Assembly (NCBI GenBank): GCA_003254905.1
Contig: QANU01005318.1
Span: forward strand, 419,703 to 483,702
Source of the DNA: Nissolia schottii
Lineage: Eukaryota > Streptophyta > Magnoliopsida > Fabales > Fabaceae
Direction of reading: 5' to 3'
DNA: 64,000 nucleotides
Shown: piece after piece, positions 10,136-22,490 of the stretch
How the letters are laid out: each line of letters opens with the position of its first letter
Numbering within the stretch: the first letter of the stretch is position 1
The notes under the pieces: model-generated
Told to the model about the DNA's origin: nothing
The model's input: the letters and a program-made list of their open reading frames with translations, nothing else
The model's database searches: none
Program-made: the position numbers and the translations under genes

Positions 10136-13100
10136 ATGGATGAAGCCATATCCCGCATAGTGACTGAGCTCAACGATCTCCGCCACCACACCGCCTCCGC
10201 CGCCACCAGCCCCACTCCTCTCTCATCCCAATCCCTCTCCGACCTCCAGCTCCTCCTCGACAACAACGACCTCGACTCCCTCTACGATGAGCTCTCCCCC
10301 AAGTCCCTCTCCCCTTCCGCCCTCGTCAACCCTCTCTCCGCGGCCATGGACTCCTCCCCAAACCCCAACCACTCCCTCCACGCCTCCAACGCCTTCCTCT
10401 CCCTCCTCCTCTACCCTAACGCCCCCGTCTTCACCCTCTTCACCCCTATTTCCTTCCTCTCCCTCCTCCGCTCCCTCCGCCGCTCCCTCAAGGCCCGACC
10501 CTCGCCAACTGAACCGAATCAATCCGGTCCTGGGAACCGGAAACGCCGCCCCGGCCCCCGGAGCAACAAGGCCGCCCGGAAACGACCCTCCCAAAACGAA
10601 GCCGTCGAAGTAGAAGATCTGGACGAAGGAGAAAGCGCACGCGAGGTCGATGTTAGGGTTTTGCTCGTCGTTCTGGAGAAGCTGGTTCTGGTCATGGATC
10701 TCATTCACCTGGACCGGTTCCCCGAGAGTCTCAGGTCTCTGGTGCAGACAATTTCAGAGATTCCGGTAACGGCCGCGGAACAGTTCGGGAATGGAGGGCA
10801 ATACAGTAAATTACTGACCTTGTGTTCGCGGGTTCTGAAGGAGGTTTTGCGGCCCGAGCACGGAGAACCTTCGGCAACCGGTTCTGAGGTGTTGAAGTCC
10901 CTGGCCCCGCTCGTCCTCATGCCGAAATCACAGGCGAGGACCTTCGCGATCGGTTTTGTCACGAACCAGATGATGGCCATTGCTAAGGAGAACGACGGTG
11001 TGAAGAAGGCCGTGGTCAATTTCCCAAGGTACCTGGCGCACAGGGCTCCGGAGAAAGCAGAGGCTCGAGCACTAGCTGTGGAGTCCATAATGGAAGTTGT
11101 GCGCGTGATGGAACTTGAAGATCAAGTTGATTTTGTGAAGTATGTGGTGATGATGGCTCAAGGTAAATCGAACCTCAGGCTATTAGCGGTTGATCTTGTT
11201 TTGAGCCTTGTGATGTCATTGAAGGATCCATTGGGTGTGAATTCGGAAGAGGAGGATACTGATCCTTGGGGGATATGGTGCTTGGAGGCGTTGGTTAAAC
11301 GTTGTTCTGATGTTAGCGCAGCAATTCGGGCAAGGGCCTTGTCGAGTTTGGCTCATCTGGTGAGGTTCCTCTCGGGTGATGCCACGAGAAGTGCGGTGCT
11401 GAAGGAGTTTATGGGGTTTGGTGATAGGAGGGTAGAGGTTGGAATGAATGATATGCTGAGGCAGAGATGTATGGATGATAAGGCTGCAGTTAGGAAGGCT
11501 GCCCTTCATCTGGTTACTAACTTGACTGCACTTCTTGGGGGCGCGATCGATGAAGTGGTGCTTAAGATGATGGGCATGGCTTGTTCTGATCCTCTTATTA
11601 GCATGAGGAAAGCAGCAACTGCGGCTCTTTCAGAGGTTTTTTTTTTCTTCCTGTATTTGTTATAGTATTTTTTTTTTCTCAGCTAATGTGAAACCGTCTC
11701 AAATATTCGTGACATAGATAAGTGATGTGATCTTGTTATTAAGATAGGGTGCGGTGACGCTATTTGATCCATTTAGCTTAGTGTAGAAAGCCTTTGCTGT
11801 AGTATGTGCTAAGGTGTAGAGCCTCTGGAGAGACTGAAAATGCTAAATTTGATAACTTGAGACGAAATTTAAGTTATGATGAGTTAGTTGGTTCTTCTCC
11901 TCGTGAGTAGCTACATAAGAGTCTTTTGTCGTGAGAATTTGAGCTATTTACACGATATTTCTTATGCCTCTTGCTCTTTTGTTGAATGTTGCTTTCAATG
12001 CTAATTGGTTTTATTGTTTGGTTCAGTGGACACAAATTACTCACATTTTGGATGTTCCAATGCCATATAAGCTACATGAGAGCATAACTTGTAGTGTCAC
12101 TCCATTGTGATTTATTTGTTCCATATGATTAACAATAAATACCGAGTCTTTGTCAGTAGGTGTATACTGTAGATAGTTGTTTTGTCTGTCCTGGGTTTAC
12201 TGGATTCTGCCTGAGATGATTTGGACAATTTGGTGTGCAGAAACTACGTCTAAAATAATGCTAAATTAAAGAATGTTAAGAATCTTGTGAGTCATCTAAA
12301 CTTCCCCTAAACCCCCGGTTTCCTTTTTAACTCGTAACAGATAAGTAATTTTGTGAAGTTTACATGGACTGTATGCAGGCCTTCAGAACATTCTCTGCAG
12401 AAACAGTAATCACTGAGTGGCTACATTCAGTTCCACGTCTAATAACTGATAATGAATCTAGCATCCAAGAAGAATGTGTGAACTTGTTTCAAGAACTTGT
12501 TTTGGATAGGATATCTAGAGCTTCATCTGCAACATCATATAGTCAATCCACATCTACCAGAAATATGAAAGACAAAATTATAGACATAGAGATGGAGATG
12601 CTCTTTCCCAAAGGAATTCTATATCTCCTGAGGGAGACTTGCCATGGAGAGGTGAGCCCTTGGGTGAAAAAAATTTGCACAAACCTTGGCAAAAAGAAAC
12701 GGCTGAATAGCAAAATTGTTACTGCACTTCAAAATATAATCAGGGCATCTGAGTCTATCTGGCTGAGCCATTCCATGCCAATAGAAAAATGGACAGCCCC
12801 GCCTGGGGCTTGGTTTCTTTTATCGGAGGTGTCAGCATTCGTTCCAAAAGCAGTGGACTGGGAGTTTCTTCATCATCATTGGCAGCTTCTTGACAACCAT
12901 AAAGTGGAAGGAGAGTTTAAAAGCCCGTTTAAACAAGGAGATGCATTTGAAAACGAAGAAAGCATAGAATGCAATGCTGTTGCGTGGGCTAGTGACCGAG
13001 TTTTCCTCTTGCAAACAATCTCTAATGTTTCTGTGGAGCTACCTTCAGAACCTGCAGCTGATTTGGCTCATAACTTGCTCAAACGAGTGGAAAAATTCAA

Positions 13101-16100
13101 CATGCATTCAACAGAGGTAATCATTATTTGGTTTTGTTTATCAGGTTCATTACTTATTTTGATTCTTCACACCAATTCTTCTTTCCTCCTTCTTGAACGC
13201 CCATCTGAATGGTGTGAATGTTTGATGTTATACAACTGGTAATGTTTGTGATATTACTTGCCTATTGGAATGAGAAGTTCATAATGTGCCTTCTAAAATT
13301 TACTACAATGATTTGCTACTTTTCTTGATAGGTTGATGCTCATTTGAAAGCACTTAAAACATTGTGCACACGGAATGCTTCAGATATCACTGAGGCAGAC
13401 ACATTAGTCTTGATATGGGTACAGCAAGTTCTCTCTAGAGCATCTAAAATAATAGAGAAGTTCATCTCAGAGAATCAAAAACAAAATACAGAAAATCACT
13501 TTTTCACTCCACCTAGAAGTGGGAGTAGAAAAGGCAGGAGGTCATTAGCAATATCCAAGTCATTGTCAAAAGCCGTTACAGCGATTTATACAATTGGATC
13601 CTTAGTTATTGTTTGTCCATCTGCTGATATGAGCGATGTAGTTCCATTATTACACACTATCATCACTTCTGGGAGTTCTAGTCCCAAATTAAATAATTTG
13701 CCCGGCCCAGCAACCTCTCTACAGCAAGAAGCTCCTTCTTTTTATATTCAAGGGTGGCTGGCCATGGGCAAGCTTTGCCTTGCTGATGGGAAGCTTGCAA
13801 AGAATTATATTCCCCTGTTTGTACAGGTTGGTCTCGTGGCTTATGATTGTTTATGGCTCATGGTCTGTTTTATGTTGCCTTGCCTCCTAATTGACATATA
13901 ATACATGTTCAGGAGCTAGAAAAGAGTGAATCTGCAGCTCTTCGCAACAACATTGTGGTGATGATGGCAGATTTTTGTGTTCGGTACACTGCTCTTGTTG
14001 ATTGGTAAGCCATATAATAGACACCACATTAAGTGAATTCAAAGTTGAGTTTAAAACGTATAATAATGTAAAGAAAATAATCCAGTGTTCTTTGTTTATT
14101 TGCGTACCCAAAATAAGGAAGCAGGGGGGACAAACATGCATTTCTGCAACTAGACTGCAATATTTACTATTAATCCAGTGTTCTTTAACTTGTACAAATG
14201 GATATACAAATGGCGGATTGTATAAATAGAGGAGTAACTTTTACTTAGGGCTGGTAGAGTGTATTCCAAATTCCAGTAGTCCAACATTCACATTATTCGG
14301 AATACATTAATTGAACAATGTCAAGTAAATATTTTCTTGGCTATTCTAACTAATTTTTTTTATGGAAGTTATCAGTTACATAACAAAGATCACGAGGTGT
14401 CTCTTGGATCCCTGCGAACTTGTGAGAAGGCAAACGTTCTTATTGCTCTCCAGATTGTTGCAGGTATTCTTTTTCTAATTTTTATTTTGTTTCCTGTGTT
14501 TTATAACTCACCTGATTCTCTCTCGCAGTTGTCTTAGATATATGGTTAAGTTGGTTCTAATCATACAAAAGAAGAAAGAAGGGGAACAAAAGTGTGAATA
14601 GAAAATAATTATTTGCTAAAATATGATGTTCTTTTCTCTAGAGGGACTATGTGAAGTGGAAAGGAGTGCTATTTCTTCGGTTCCTTTTGTCACTCGTTGA
14701 CGAATCAGAAAAGATTAGGCAGTTAGCAGATTTTCTCTTCGGAAATATTTTGAAAGGTTTGAAGCTTTACCTTGATAGTTATACTTGCAGTTGCATAAAT
14801 TGAATCATATGTTTATTGTCAGACTTTGACTGTTTTTCTGTCGCCAGTCAAGGCTCCCCTTTTAGCATATAATAGTTTTGTTGAAGCTGTTTTTGTTCTG
14901 AACGACTGCCATATCCATAATGGACATCGTGAATCCCAAGGGTCACAAAAGGAAAGCCAAATTTTTTCCATTAGGTAAAGAGGTCCTGAATTAGTATTTG
15001 TTAAGACGGTTATTTAGTTGAGAGATTGTGCTTATATCAAGTATGCATTGTTCATTTCAGGGGTACTGATGAACAGTCAAGGTCTAAAAGAATGCACATT
15101 TATGTTTCTTTACTGAAAGTAATGGCTCCTGAGCAACTTCTAGCATTCTTTGCCAAGTTATGTGCAGAGGTTCTAGCTGCAGCTTCTGATGGTATGCTCA
15201 ATATAGAAGACGCAACTGGACAGTCTGTTTTACAGGTATCAATCTGTTTCCAATGATCACCAAGTTATCCTCATTGTGTGTGCGTGTGTGCATGCGTGCG
15301 TGTTAGCTATTGACATGCAAGCACATCTGAATATGGAGGGGGGTGGGATATTGCAATGCCTTTTACTATATTGTCTCAGTTCCCTATTCAAGTTATGTTC
15401 AAAATAATATAATTAATTGTTCGATCAGGATGCTTTTCATATTCTTTGCTGCAAAGAGATTCGCATCCCATCTGCACGTGCTTCATCTTCCGAGTCTGCG
15501 GATATAGAAGATGAAGGGGGAGAAAGTGGATCTGCAACCAGAGGAAAGGCTATAACTCAGGTGGTCAAGAAGACCCTTATCCAAAACACAGTCCCCATCT
15601 TCATAGAGTTGAAACGACTATTGGAAACCAGGAATAGTCCCCTAATAGGGTCCCTTATGGAGTGCCTCCGAATCCTTCTCAAGGACTACAAGAATGAGAT
15701 TGATGACATTCTGGTTGCTGATAAGCAGCTGCAGAAAGAGCTGATATATGACATGCATAAATATGAGGCAGCAAAAGCTAAAGCAACTGTTGCTGAGGCA
15801 GCCGCAGCCACTAGGCCAAAACCAGGTGCAAGCCAATCACTTGATATTTCCGAGAACCTGAACAAGACACAAGGGCTTAGTAAATGCAACAGCAAGTTTC
15901 CAAGTGGTTCAAGAGTTGCTTCAGCAATGGCAGATGCAGCAGCGGCAGCAACAGCTCGTTCGGTGCTCAGGGAAATCAACAGAGGGACGGGGACGCCGCC
16001 ATTGAGTGCTTTGAGCGCTCCTAAAGTCAAGTCTTGTACTGGTGTAAGCAATGCTAGAAATAATAAGCGCACGGATGCCATACAATCTCTGAAGAAAAGA

Positions 16101-16130
16101 CAGTCTTTTGATTCTGATGATGAGAACTAA
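10136..16130 (+). CDS. CAP-D3: Condensin II complex subunit D3 (CAP-D3)
   Basis: CAP-D3 is the HEAT-repeat non-SMC subunit of condensin II, which compacts and organises chromosomes in the nucleus. Nine exons join in phase: 10136-11635, 12379-13116, 13332-13826, 13913-14004, 14376-14463, 14642-14756, 14848-14974, 15061-15235 and 15429-16130. They give 1343 aa, close to what I remember for plant CAP-D3. The start is MDEAISRIVTEL; the frame is open further up but only with TTG. Residues 200-500 contain HEAT-like helices. Exons 4-8 (residues 912-1110) hold the conserved Cnd1 region, including DFCVRYTALVDCYITKIT and DPCELVRRQTFLLLSRLL. The C-terminus is basic and low-complexity, ending SFDSDDEN. 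Exon 1 begins with an unusually GC-rich, C-ending-codon segment; later exons are AT-rich. The gene appears intact. Confidence 0.95.
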
Positions 16131-16367
16131 CATCAGAATGTATGAATTAGAATGCTAGATTTACTTGCTCTAGGTGCACTGAAGCCAGAAAGACCAATTT
16201 TAAGAGAAGCATGGAGGCTCATTTACTTGCACATTGTTCTTGCAAGGAGGATGGATACGTGGTCTTAAAAAAAAAAAAAAGAATTAACATAATATTTAAT
16301 TTAGAATGACACGTACAAAAATAATAATTTCTGAAGTTGCAAAATGTGATTCATGTGAGTCTCTATC

Positions 16368-17096
16368 AGCCTGTTTGAAATGGTTTGGAATTGAATTTCT
16401 TCAAGAATTAGAATTTAATACTTTGATTTGAAATACAAAAATAATACATAATTCATTCTAATGGAAATTTAATTTTTTTATTTTTTCCTAAAGTAAATTA
16501 GACCCAAATTAATTTGATATGCAAATCACTCTTCATGAACTAAAAATACTCCTCTCTTCTTTCTTTCTACTTCATCTCCACAATCACTCTCTCCACCTTC
16601 CCCCTTCACCTAACTCCCTCCCTCTTTTGCTCTACTATCAGTTGGCCACTGTTTTTTTTTGCTGCTTTTTTGGCTGGTCGCTAGTTCTCTATCGTGGCAC
16701 AAGGTAAATATTACAAAATTAGTGATAAATTGTATGTGACAAATCGTGCATTGTAAAGTAAAATTGCGAGAAAAAGAGAGGATGAGGGAATATAAGAGAG
16801 AGAAACAAAAATGTTGAAGAGTCGGATTGTAAAGGAAAGAATATTTTTTTAGAAAAGAACAGTAAGAGAGAATTGTGGTGTTGCTAGTTGTGTGGTGGAT
16901 AGGGGAAGGGATAGATGGGAGAGCTGAGTAACAAATTTTAAAAATAAGAAAGATAAAAGAGTAAAATAGGTACTAGTAGAATTAAATTCAATTCTTTTTA
17001 TTTCAAACATAAGAATTTAAATCAATTCTCACTTGAATTCAATTCATGATAGAATTGAATTCAATTCTATCTCATTTATCATTCCAAATGGACCCT
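16368..17096. mobile_element. Possible inverted-repeat element (MITE-like)
   Basis: The left end carries GCCTGTTTGAAATGGTTTGGAATTG-like sequence (read 16369-16393). The right end, reverse-complemented, begins GGGTCCATTTGGAATGA. Both are followed by AATTGAATT-rich tracts and TTTGAAATA. This resembles Tourist/PIF-type termini but the arms are diverged, with no clear target duplication. The interior (16530-16960) is T-rich and then purine-rich, with no gene. Confidence 0.35.
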
Positions 17097-17179
17097 AAAA
17101 TTAATTGACATGATAAAAAATAATTTTCTTTGATTGACTTAAGGGAGTGTTTGTTTCAAGGTATGATTACTTATTTTTT

Positions 17180-17783
17180 AAAATGAGCACTTTAAAATAC
17201 AAATATAGGACACACTTAACATAATCAATAACCTTAGGCTTTAACAACATGGGTAATCAGAGATAGTTCCCTAAAAGACTTCACGAACAATAGATTCTAG
17301 GATAGATGACCTAGAACAGACCCAGTAGTAGATAGATATGAGTGTCAGGCTCCTCGGTTACGGCATGCGTGCCCTATTAGACCTTGACCTATATGTGTGG
17401 TACCGAGGTACCCACTAATGAGATGATAAACTCACCCCTTTGTCAATAACATTTTCAAATTCAGTTGAAGATAGTGAGAACGTTCCCCTCATCCAGTGAG
17501 CGGGGATTTCAGACGTCAGTGGTAAGCTCCGCTTTGCAGTGGAGACTACCCGAGTTATTTACAATCATGTTTCAGACACCTAGGACAGGGTCCATATTTT
17601 AATAGTCATGTATTTTATTTTCAGACATAATATTATGCAAATCCATTATTATTATTTCATCAGTTGCATGTAAACAGTTGTTTAGTTATTTATTTAAATA
17701 AGTCATTTATTTATAATTATGAGTATGTAATACATATTTATCATGTCACATCCTAAGTTGGGGCGTTAGGTTCCAATACAAGC
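17180..17783. other. Unassigned repeat-like sequence, possible LTR remnant
   Basis: No open frame. A GC-richer patch at 17330-17580 and the motif CACATCCTAAGTTGGGGCGT near 17745 are reminiscent of Ty3/gypsy LTR sequence in dicots. I cannot identify paired LTRs, a primer site or a protein, so the class is left open. Confidence 0.2.
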
Positions 17784-18790
17784 TATGGAGAGACTATAAC
17801 ACGATACTCAAAGGGAGACCGTGGTTTTTCGAGAACAACTTGTTGGCCTTCTAGGAGTGTACAGGCCAAACACGTCCCTTAGAAATTTATTTTTTGACCG
17901 AGGTATTTTGGATACAAATAAATAATCTTCCACTGAAAATGATGACCAAAGAGGTGGGTCGTAAGACGGGGCGTGATAGGGGTGTGTTCGGAGGTGGAAC
18001 TTGAAGGTTCTGAAGCGAACAGAGGATTAGGTCTACGTTTACATTGGAAGTGGATTTGTCAAAGCCATTACAAAGAGGCCTTCTTCTCTTGGAAATAGAT
18101 AAGAATCGTGTACCCCAATGGTTCTCGATCAAGTACAAAAGGCTGCAAAACTTGCGTTACTTAAGTGGGATGTTGGGACATGGAAAAGATGATTGTGAGC
18201 GTTTTGAGGAAGAATTCTAAAGGCCACTCCCGTTTGGAGTTTGGATGAGGGTGTTATCGTCTATTCAACCACCAATGCTTATATCAGATCATTAGAAAGT
18301 AGGTATAGGAGAGGATAACGGAGATGTGAATTTTGTCTTTGGGGTCTGGAAGGGAGAATTGAAGTTCTGGTGAGGTGGCAAGGGGTGCGAGGGAGGTCGG
18401 AACAAGCAACAGGTTAAGAGGCTGAAAAATCACATCCAAATTATCAACGGACAGCCAACAAAGTTCGAAGATTTCAGGTGGGAAGAAAAGGTCTTATGCA
18501 GGTTATGGAGTAGATATGGAAGGTTGTGGCTTTGGGTATACTGTATCTAAAGAAAACCCATTGCGATAACCTGAAAAATGTTGATTCATAAGCGGCACAA
18601 ATTGCAAGGCAACCTTGCCAGGAGCAATCAAGTTCCTAATTTGGAACTGCCAGGGTCTCAGGAGCCCTCAGATAAGTTCGGAGTCAGTTTGGGGTTGGGG
18701 GTGAGTAGCACAGGTAGTAAAGATGGTCTTGGCTTATCATGGAAGGGTAGGGTGGAGGGAAACATTCGATAGTATTGTAAGTCATATATT
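17784..18790 (+). pseudogene. LINE (L1-type) retrotransposon remnant
   Basis: Plus-strand fragments of both LINE ORFs are recognisable. From 17784, LWRDYNTILKGRPWFFENN followed by FWIQINNLPLKMMTKEVG matches the DUF4283 domain of plant LINE ORF1, with an in-frame TAG near 17856. Further on, FTLEVDLSKPLQRG and then LRYLSGMLGHGKDDCERF correspond to the ORF1 zinc-knuckle region. Two of the CCHC positions are lost, with R and S where C is expected. At about 18627-18672, KFLIWNCQGLRSPQ matches the start of ORF2, the AP endonuclease. The rest of ORF2, including reverse transcriptase, is absent and a tandem array follows. Dead element. Confidence 0.7.
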
Positions 18791-18849
18791 GATGCTTCTT
18801 TCTATGATGAGGACGGGCGGGGGGAGCCATGAGATTTACCCTCTTCCAC

Positions 18850-21800
18850 GAGACTTCTTAGATTAATTGACATTTTTTATAGGATTGACCATGTCTTTTC
18901 GTAAAAAAATATTAACTTTATTATTAATATACATTTTTCGTAAGTTATAACTTTGAATTTTTACTCAAAAATGATTTTCAATAAAATGTAACTTTTGTAG
19001 TCTATGACCTTATCTTGGGTTAATAGTCATTTTTCATAAGTTATAATCTTATATTCTTCGTTAAAGTTAAACTTTATCGTTAATATTTATTATAACAAGG
19101 GATTTTTACTGAAAATTTATTTTCGTTAAAATGTAATTTTCGTAGCATATGATCTTCTATTTTCACTAAAAATGACTTGTTAAATTAATTGACATCTTTT
19201 ATAGGTTATAGCCATGTCTTTTTGTGAAAAACAAAGTTTATCACTAATATGCATTTTTTGTAGGTTATAGTCGTGAATTTTCACTCAAAAAATAATTTTG
19301 GTAAATTACAATTTTCATACCCTTTGACCTTCTCTTGTTCACTAAAATGACTTCTTAGAATAATGACAATTTTTCAGAGGTTATAGCATTTTTTTCTTCA
19401 TTTAAAATAATCTTTATTGTTAATTTGCATTATAGGAATGGATTTTCACTCAAAAATTATTTTCGCTAAAATGTAATTTCCGTAATCTATGACCTATGTT
19501 TTTGTAACATGACTTTCTAGATTAATGGTCATATTTCATATGTTATATCATTGTCTTTTCAGTAAAAAACAAAGTTTATCGTTAATGTGCATTTTTTGTA
19601 GGCTAACCTTAGATTTTTACTTAAAAATGATTTTCGGTAAGGGGTAATGCTCATTTTTGTCCTTAAAAGTGTAAGCTCGAGTAACTATGGTCCTCGAAAT
19701 TCAATATTAGACTTTTTAATCCCTGAAATTGTAATTTGTAAGTCAAATTAGTCCATCGGTTCATTATTATATTACTGTTTTGTTACATTTTTGTTGATTT
19801 ATCACATTAAAATGACCGATAACATTAATTGAGACTGCAAATGAGATCGTCAGAGTAGTTATGGTGGTAAATGAAGTTGCAATAGAAACTAAGATTCGTA
19901 GCTCCAAGTCCTATCACATTCATATTTTTAGCCTTTAATGTTGTCATACAACCTCTATTGTTATTACATTCTCATTTAGTGCAAAAAATTAGTGAAAACA
20001 TGACAATACAATAATGATAATAATAACTAGAGGGACTAATTTAACTTACAACTTACAACTTACAATTTCAATGATTAAAAAGTTAGATTTTGAATTTAAA
20101 AGATTAAACTCGAGCTTTCACATTGAACGACCAAAATATGCATTTCCCCTTTTCGGTAAATTGCGACTTCCGCAACCTTTGATCTTCTATTTTACACTAA
20201 AAATGACTTCTTAGATTAATAGTCATATTTTGTAGGCTATTGCAATTTTTATTGTAAAAAACAAAGTTTATCGTTAATATACATTTTTCGTAGGCTATAA
20301 CCTTGGATTTTCATTCAAAAATGACATTTGATAAATTACAATTTTCGTAGCCTGGGATCTTCTATTTTGAACAAAAAACTACTTCTTCAATTAATTGTTA
20401 TCTTTCATAAGCTATGATCATGTCTTTTTTTGTGAAAAACAAAGTTTATCATTAACATGCATTTTTCATAGGCTATAGACTTAGATTTTTAATCGAAATT
20501 GATTTTTGGTAAATTGTAATTTCCATAGCCTATGACCTTTTAATTTTTACTAAAAACGATTTCTTAGATTAATAGTCATTTTTTGATAAGCTATAACATT
20601 ATCTTCTACGTTAAAAAATAAACTTTATCATTAATATGCATTATAGCAATGGATTTTTAATCAAAAAAGGTTTTCGCTAAAATGCAATTTTCATAGCTTA
20701 TGACATTTTATTTTTCACTAAAAATGACTTTATAGATCCACTGCATGTTTCATAGGCTATAACCATGTCTTTTTCTTGAAAAATAAAGTTTATTGTTAAC
20801 ATGCATTTTTCGTAAGTTATAACCTTATCTTTTACTCAAAAATAAATTTTGGTAAATTACAATTTTTGTAGCCTATGACCTTCTATATTTCACTACAAAA
20901 TGACTTCTTATATTAATAATCATCTTTTATAAGTTATAACCATGTTTTGTTTCATAAAAAAATTAAAGTTTAAATTTGCATTTTTCGTTTGCTATAACTT
21001 TGGGTTTTCACTAAAAAAAATAACTTTTGCTTAAGTGCAATTTCCATAACCTATATCCTTCTTTCTTTTTTTTTAAATAAAAATGACTTATTAGAATAAT
21101 GATAATCTTTTGATAGGTTATAGCCATATATTTTTTGTGAAAAACAAAGCGTGTCTCTAATATGCATCTTTCATAGGTATAACTTTGGATTTTCACTCAA
21201 AATTGATTTTCGATAAATAACAATTTCTATAGCCTATGACTTTCTATTTTACAATAAAAACGACTTGATTAATAATCATCTCTCATTGGCTATAGCCATG
21301 CCTTTTTCTTGAAAAACAAATTTTATCGTTAATATGCATTTTTCGAAGGCTATATATTGGATTTTAATTCAAAAATAATTTTTCGGTACATTGAAACTTC
21401 TGTAGCATATGACCTTCTATTTTGCATTAAAAAAAACTTATTGGATTAATTGTCATATTTCATATGCTATGGTTATATCTTTTTTGTGAAAAACTTAGTT
21501 TATCGTTAATATGAATTTTTCGTAGGTTATAACATTGGATTTCAATTCAAAAATGATTTTCAGTAAAGTGCAATTTCTGTAGCGACTTCCTATATTTTAC
21601 TAAAAATGATTTCTTAGATTAATGACTATCTTTAAGAAGCTACAACCATGTCTTTTTTATTGAAAATTAAAGTTTATCGTTAATATGCATTTTTCGTAGG
21701 TGAGCCTTGGATTTTCACTCAAAATTGATTTTCAGTAAATTGTAATTTCTATAGTGTATGACCTTCTAATTTTTTATAAAAATGAATTCTTAAATTAATT

Positions 21801-22490
21801 GTCATCTTTCATACGGTATGGCTATGTCTTTTTCGTCAAAAACAAAGTTTATCATTAATATGTATTTTTTGTAGGCTAGCGTTATATTTTCACTCAAAAA
21901 TGATTTTCAATAATTGAAATTTGTGTAGCATATGATCTTCTATTTTACACTAAAAATGAATTCTAAGATTAATTGTCGTATTTCATAAGTTATGACTATG
22001 TATTTTTCGTGAAAATATAGTTTATCATTAATATGAATTTTTTTATAGAATATAACTTTAGATTTTAACTTAAAAATGATTTTCAATAAAGAGCGATTTT
22101 CATAGCTTATGACCTTTTATATTTCACTAAAAATGACTTCTTAGATTAATGACTATCTTTAAGAAGCTATAACCATGCCTTTTTTTATTGAAAAATAAAG
22201 TTTATCGTTAATATGCATTTTTGGTAAACTATAAGCTTGAATTTTCTCTAAATAATGATTTTCAATAAATTACAATTTCTGTAGCTTATGACATTTTATT
22301 TTGCACTAAAAATAACTTTAATGATTAAATGTCATCTTTCAAAGGGTATGACTATGTCTTTTTTGTCAGAAATAAAGTTTATGATTAATATACATTTTTT
22401 AAAGACATAGCCTTAAATTTTTACTGAAAAATAATTTTTGATAAATTACTATTTTTTAACTTATGAACTTTAATATTTCACTATTTACCT
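18850..22490. repeat. Tandem array of about 18 units of ~174 bp, each of three ~58-bp subunits
   Basis: Equivalent points of the unit, at the GTCAT/GACAT following TTAGATTAAT, fall at about 18869, 19026, 19191, 19365, 19528, then 20222, 20398, 20575, 20743, 20919, 21101, 21276, 21452, 21624, 21801, 21975, 22151 and 22331. Spacing is 157-182 bp, mostly 172-177. The jump from 19528 to 20222 is explained by a 509-bp MITE plus its 10-bp duplication. Each unit holds three related subunits starting GGCTATAGCCATG, GGCTATAACCTTG and GCCTATGACCTTC, each followed by a TTTTCACT-AAAAATGA-like stretch. No coding capacity. Confidence 0.85.
19641..20149. mobile_element. Mutator-type MITE, 509 bp, inside the tandem array
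   Basis: The ends GGGGTAATGCTCATTTTTGT and, reverse-complemented, GGGGAAATGCATATTTTGGT are inverted repeats. The similarity continues for over 100 bp through AGCTCGAGT and CTTTTTAATC. A perfect 10-bp duplication TTTTCGGTAA flanks it at 19631-19640 and 20150-20159. Long terminal repeats with a 9-10-bp duplication suggest a non-autonomous Mutator-like element. The duplicated sequence is part of the array unit, which proves insertion into an existing array. Confidence 0.8.

Noticed and set aside
10223-11088. Long antisense open frames opposite CAP-D3 exon 1 (up to 161 codons)
   Set aside because: Shadows of a GC-rich true exon; the Gly/Glu-rich and Ser/Pro-rich translations are typical of reversed Pro/Ser/Leu coding sequence.
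18850-22490. CRISPR-like repeat array
   Set aside because: Units are contiguous and diverged, without short identical repeats and unique spacers, and the DNA is plant nuclear.
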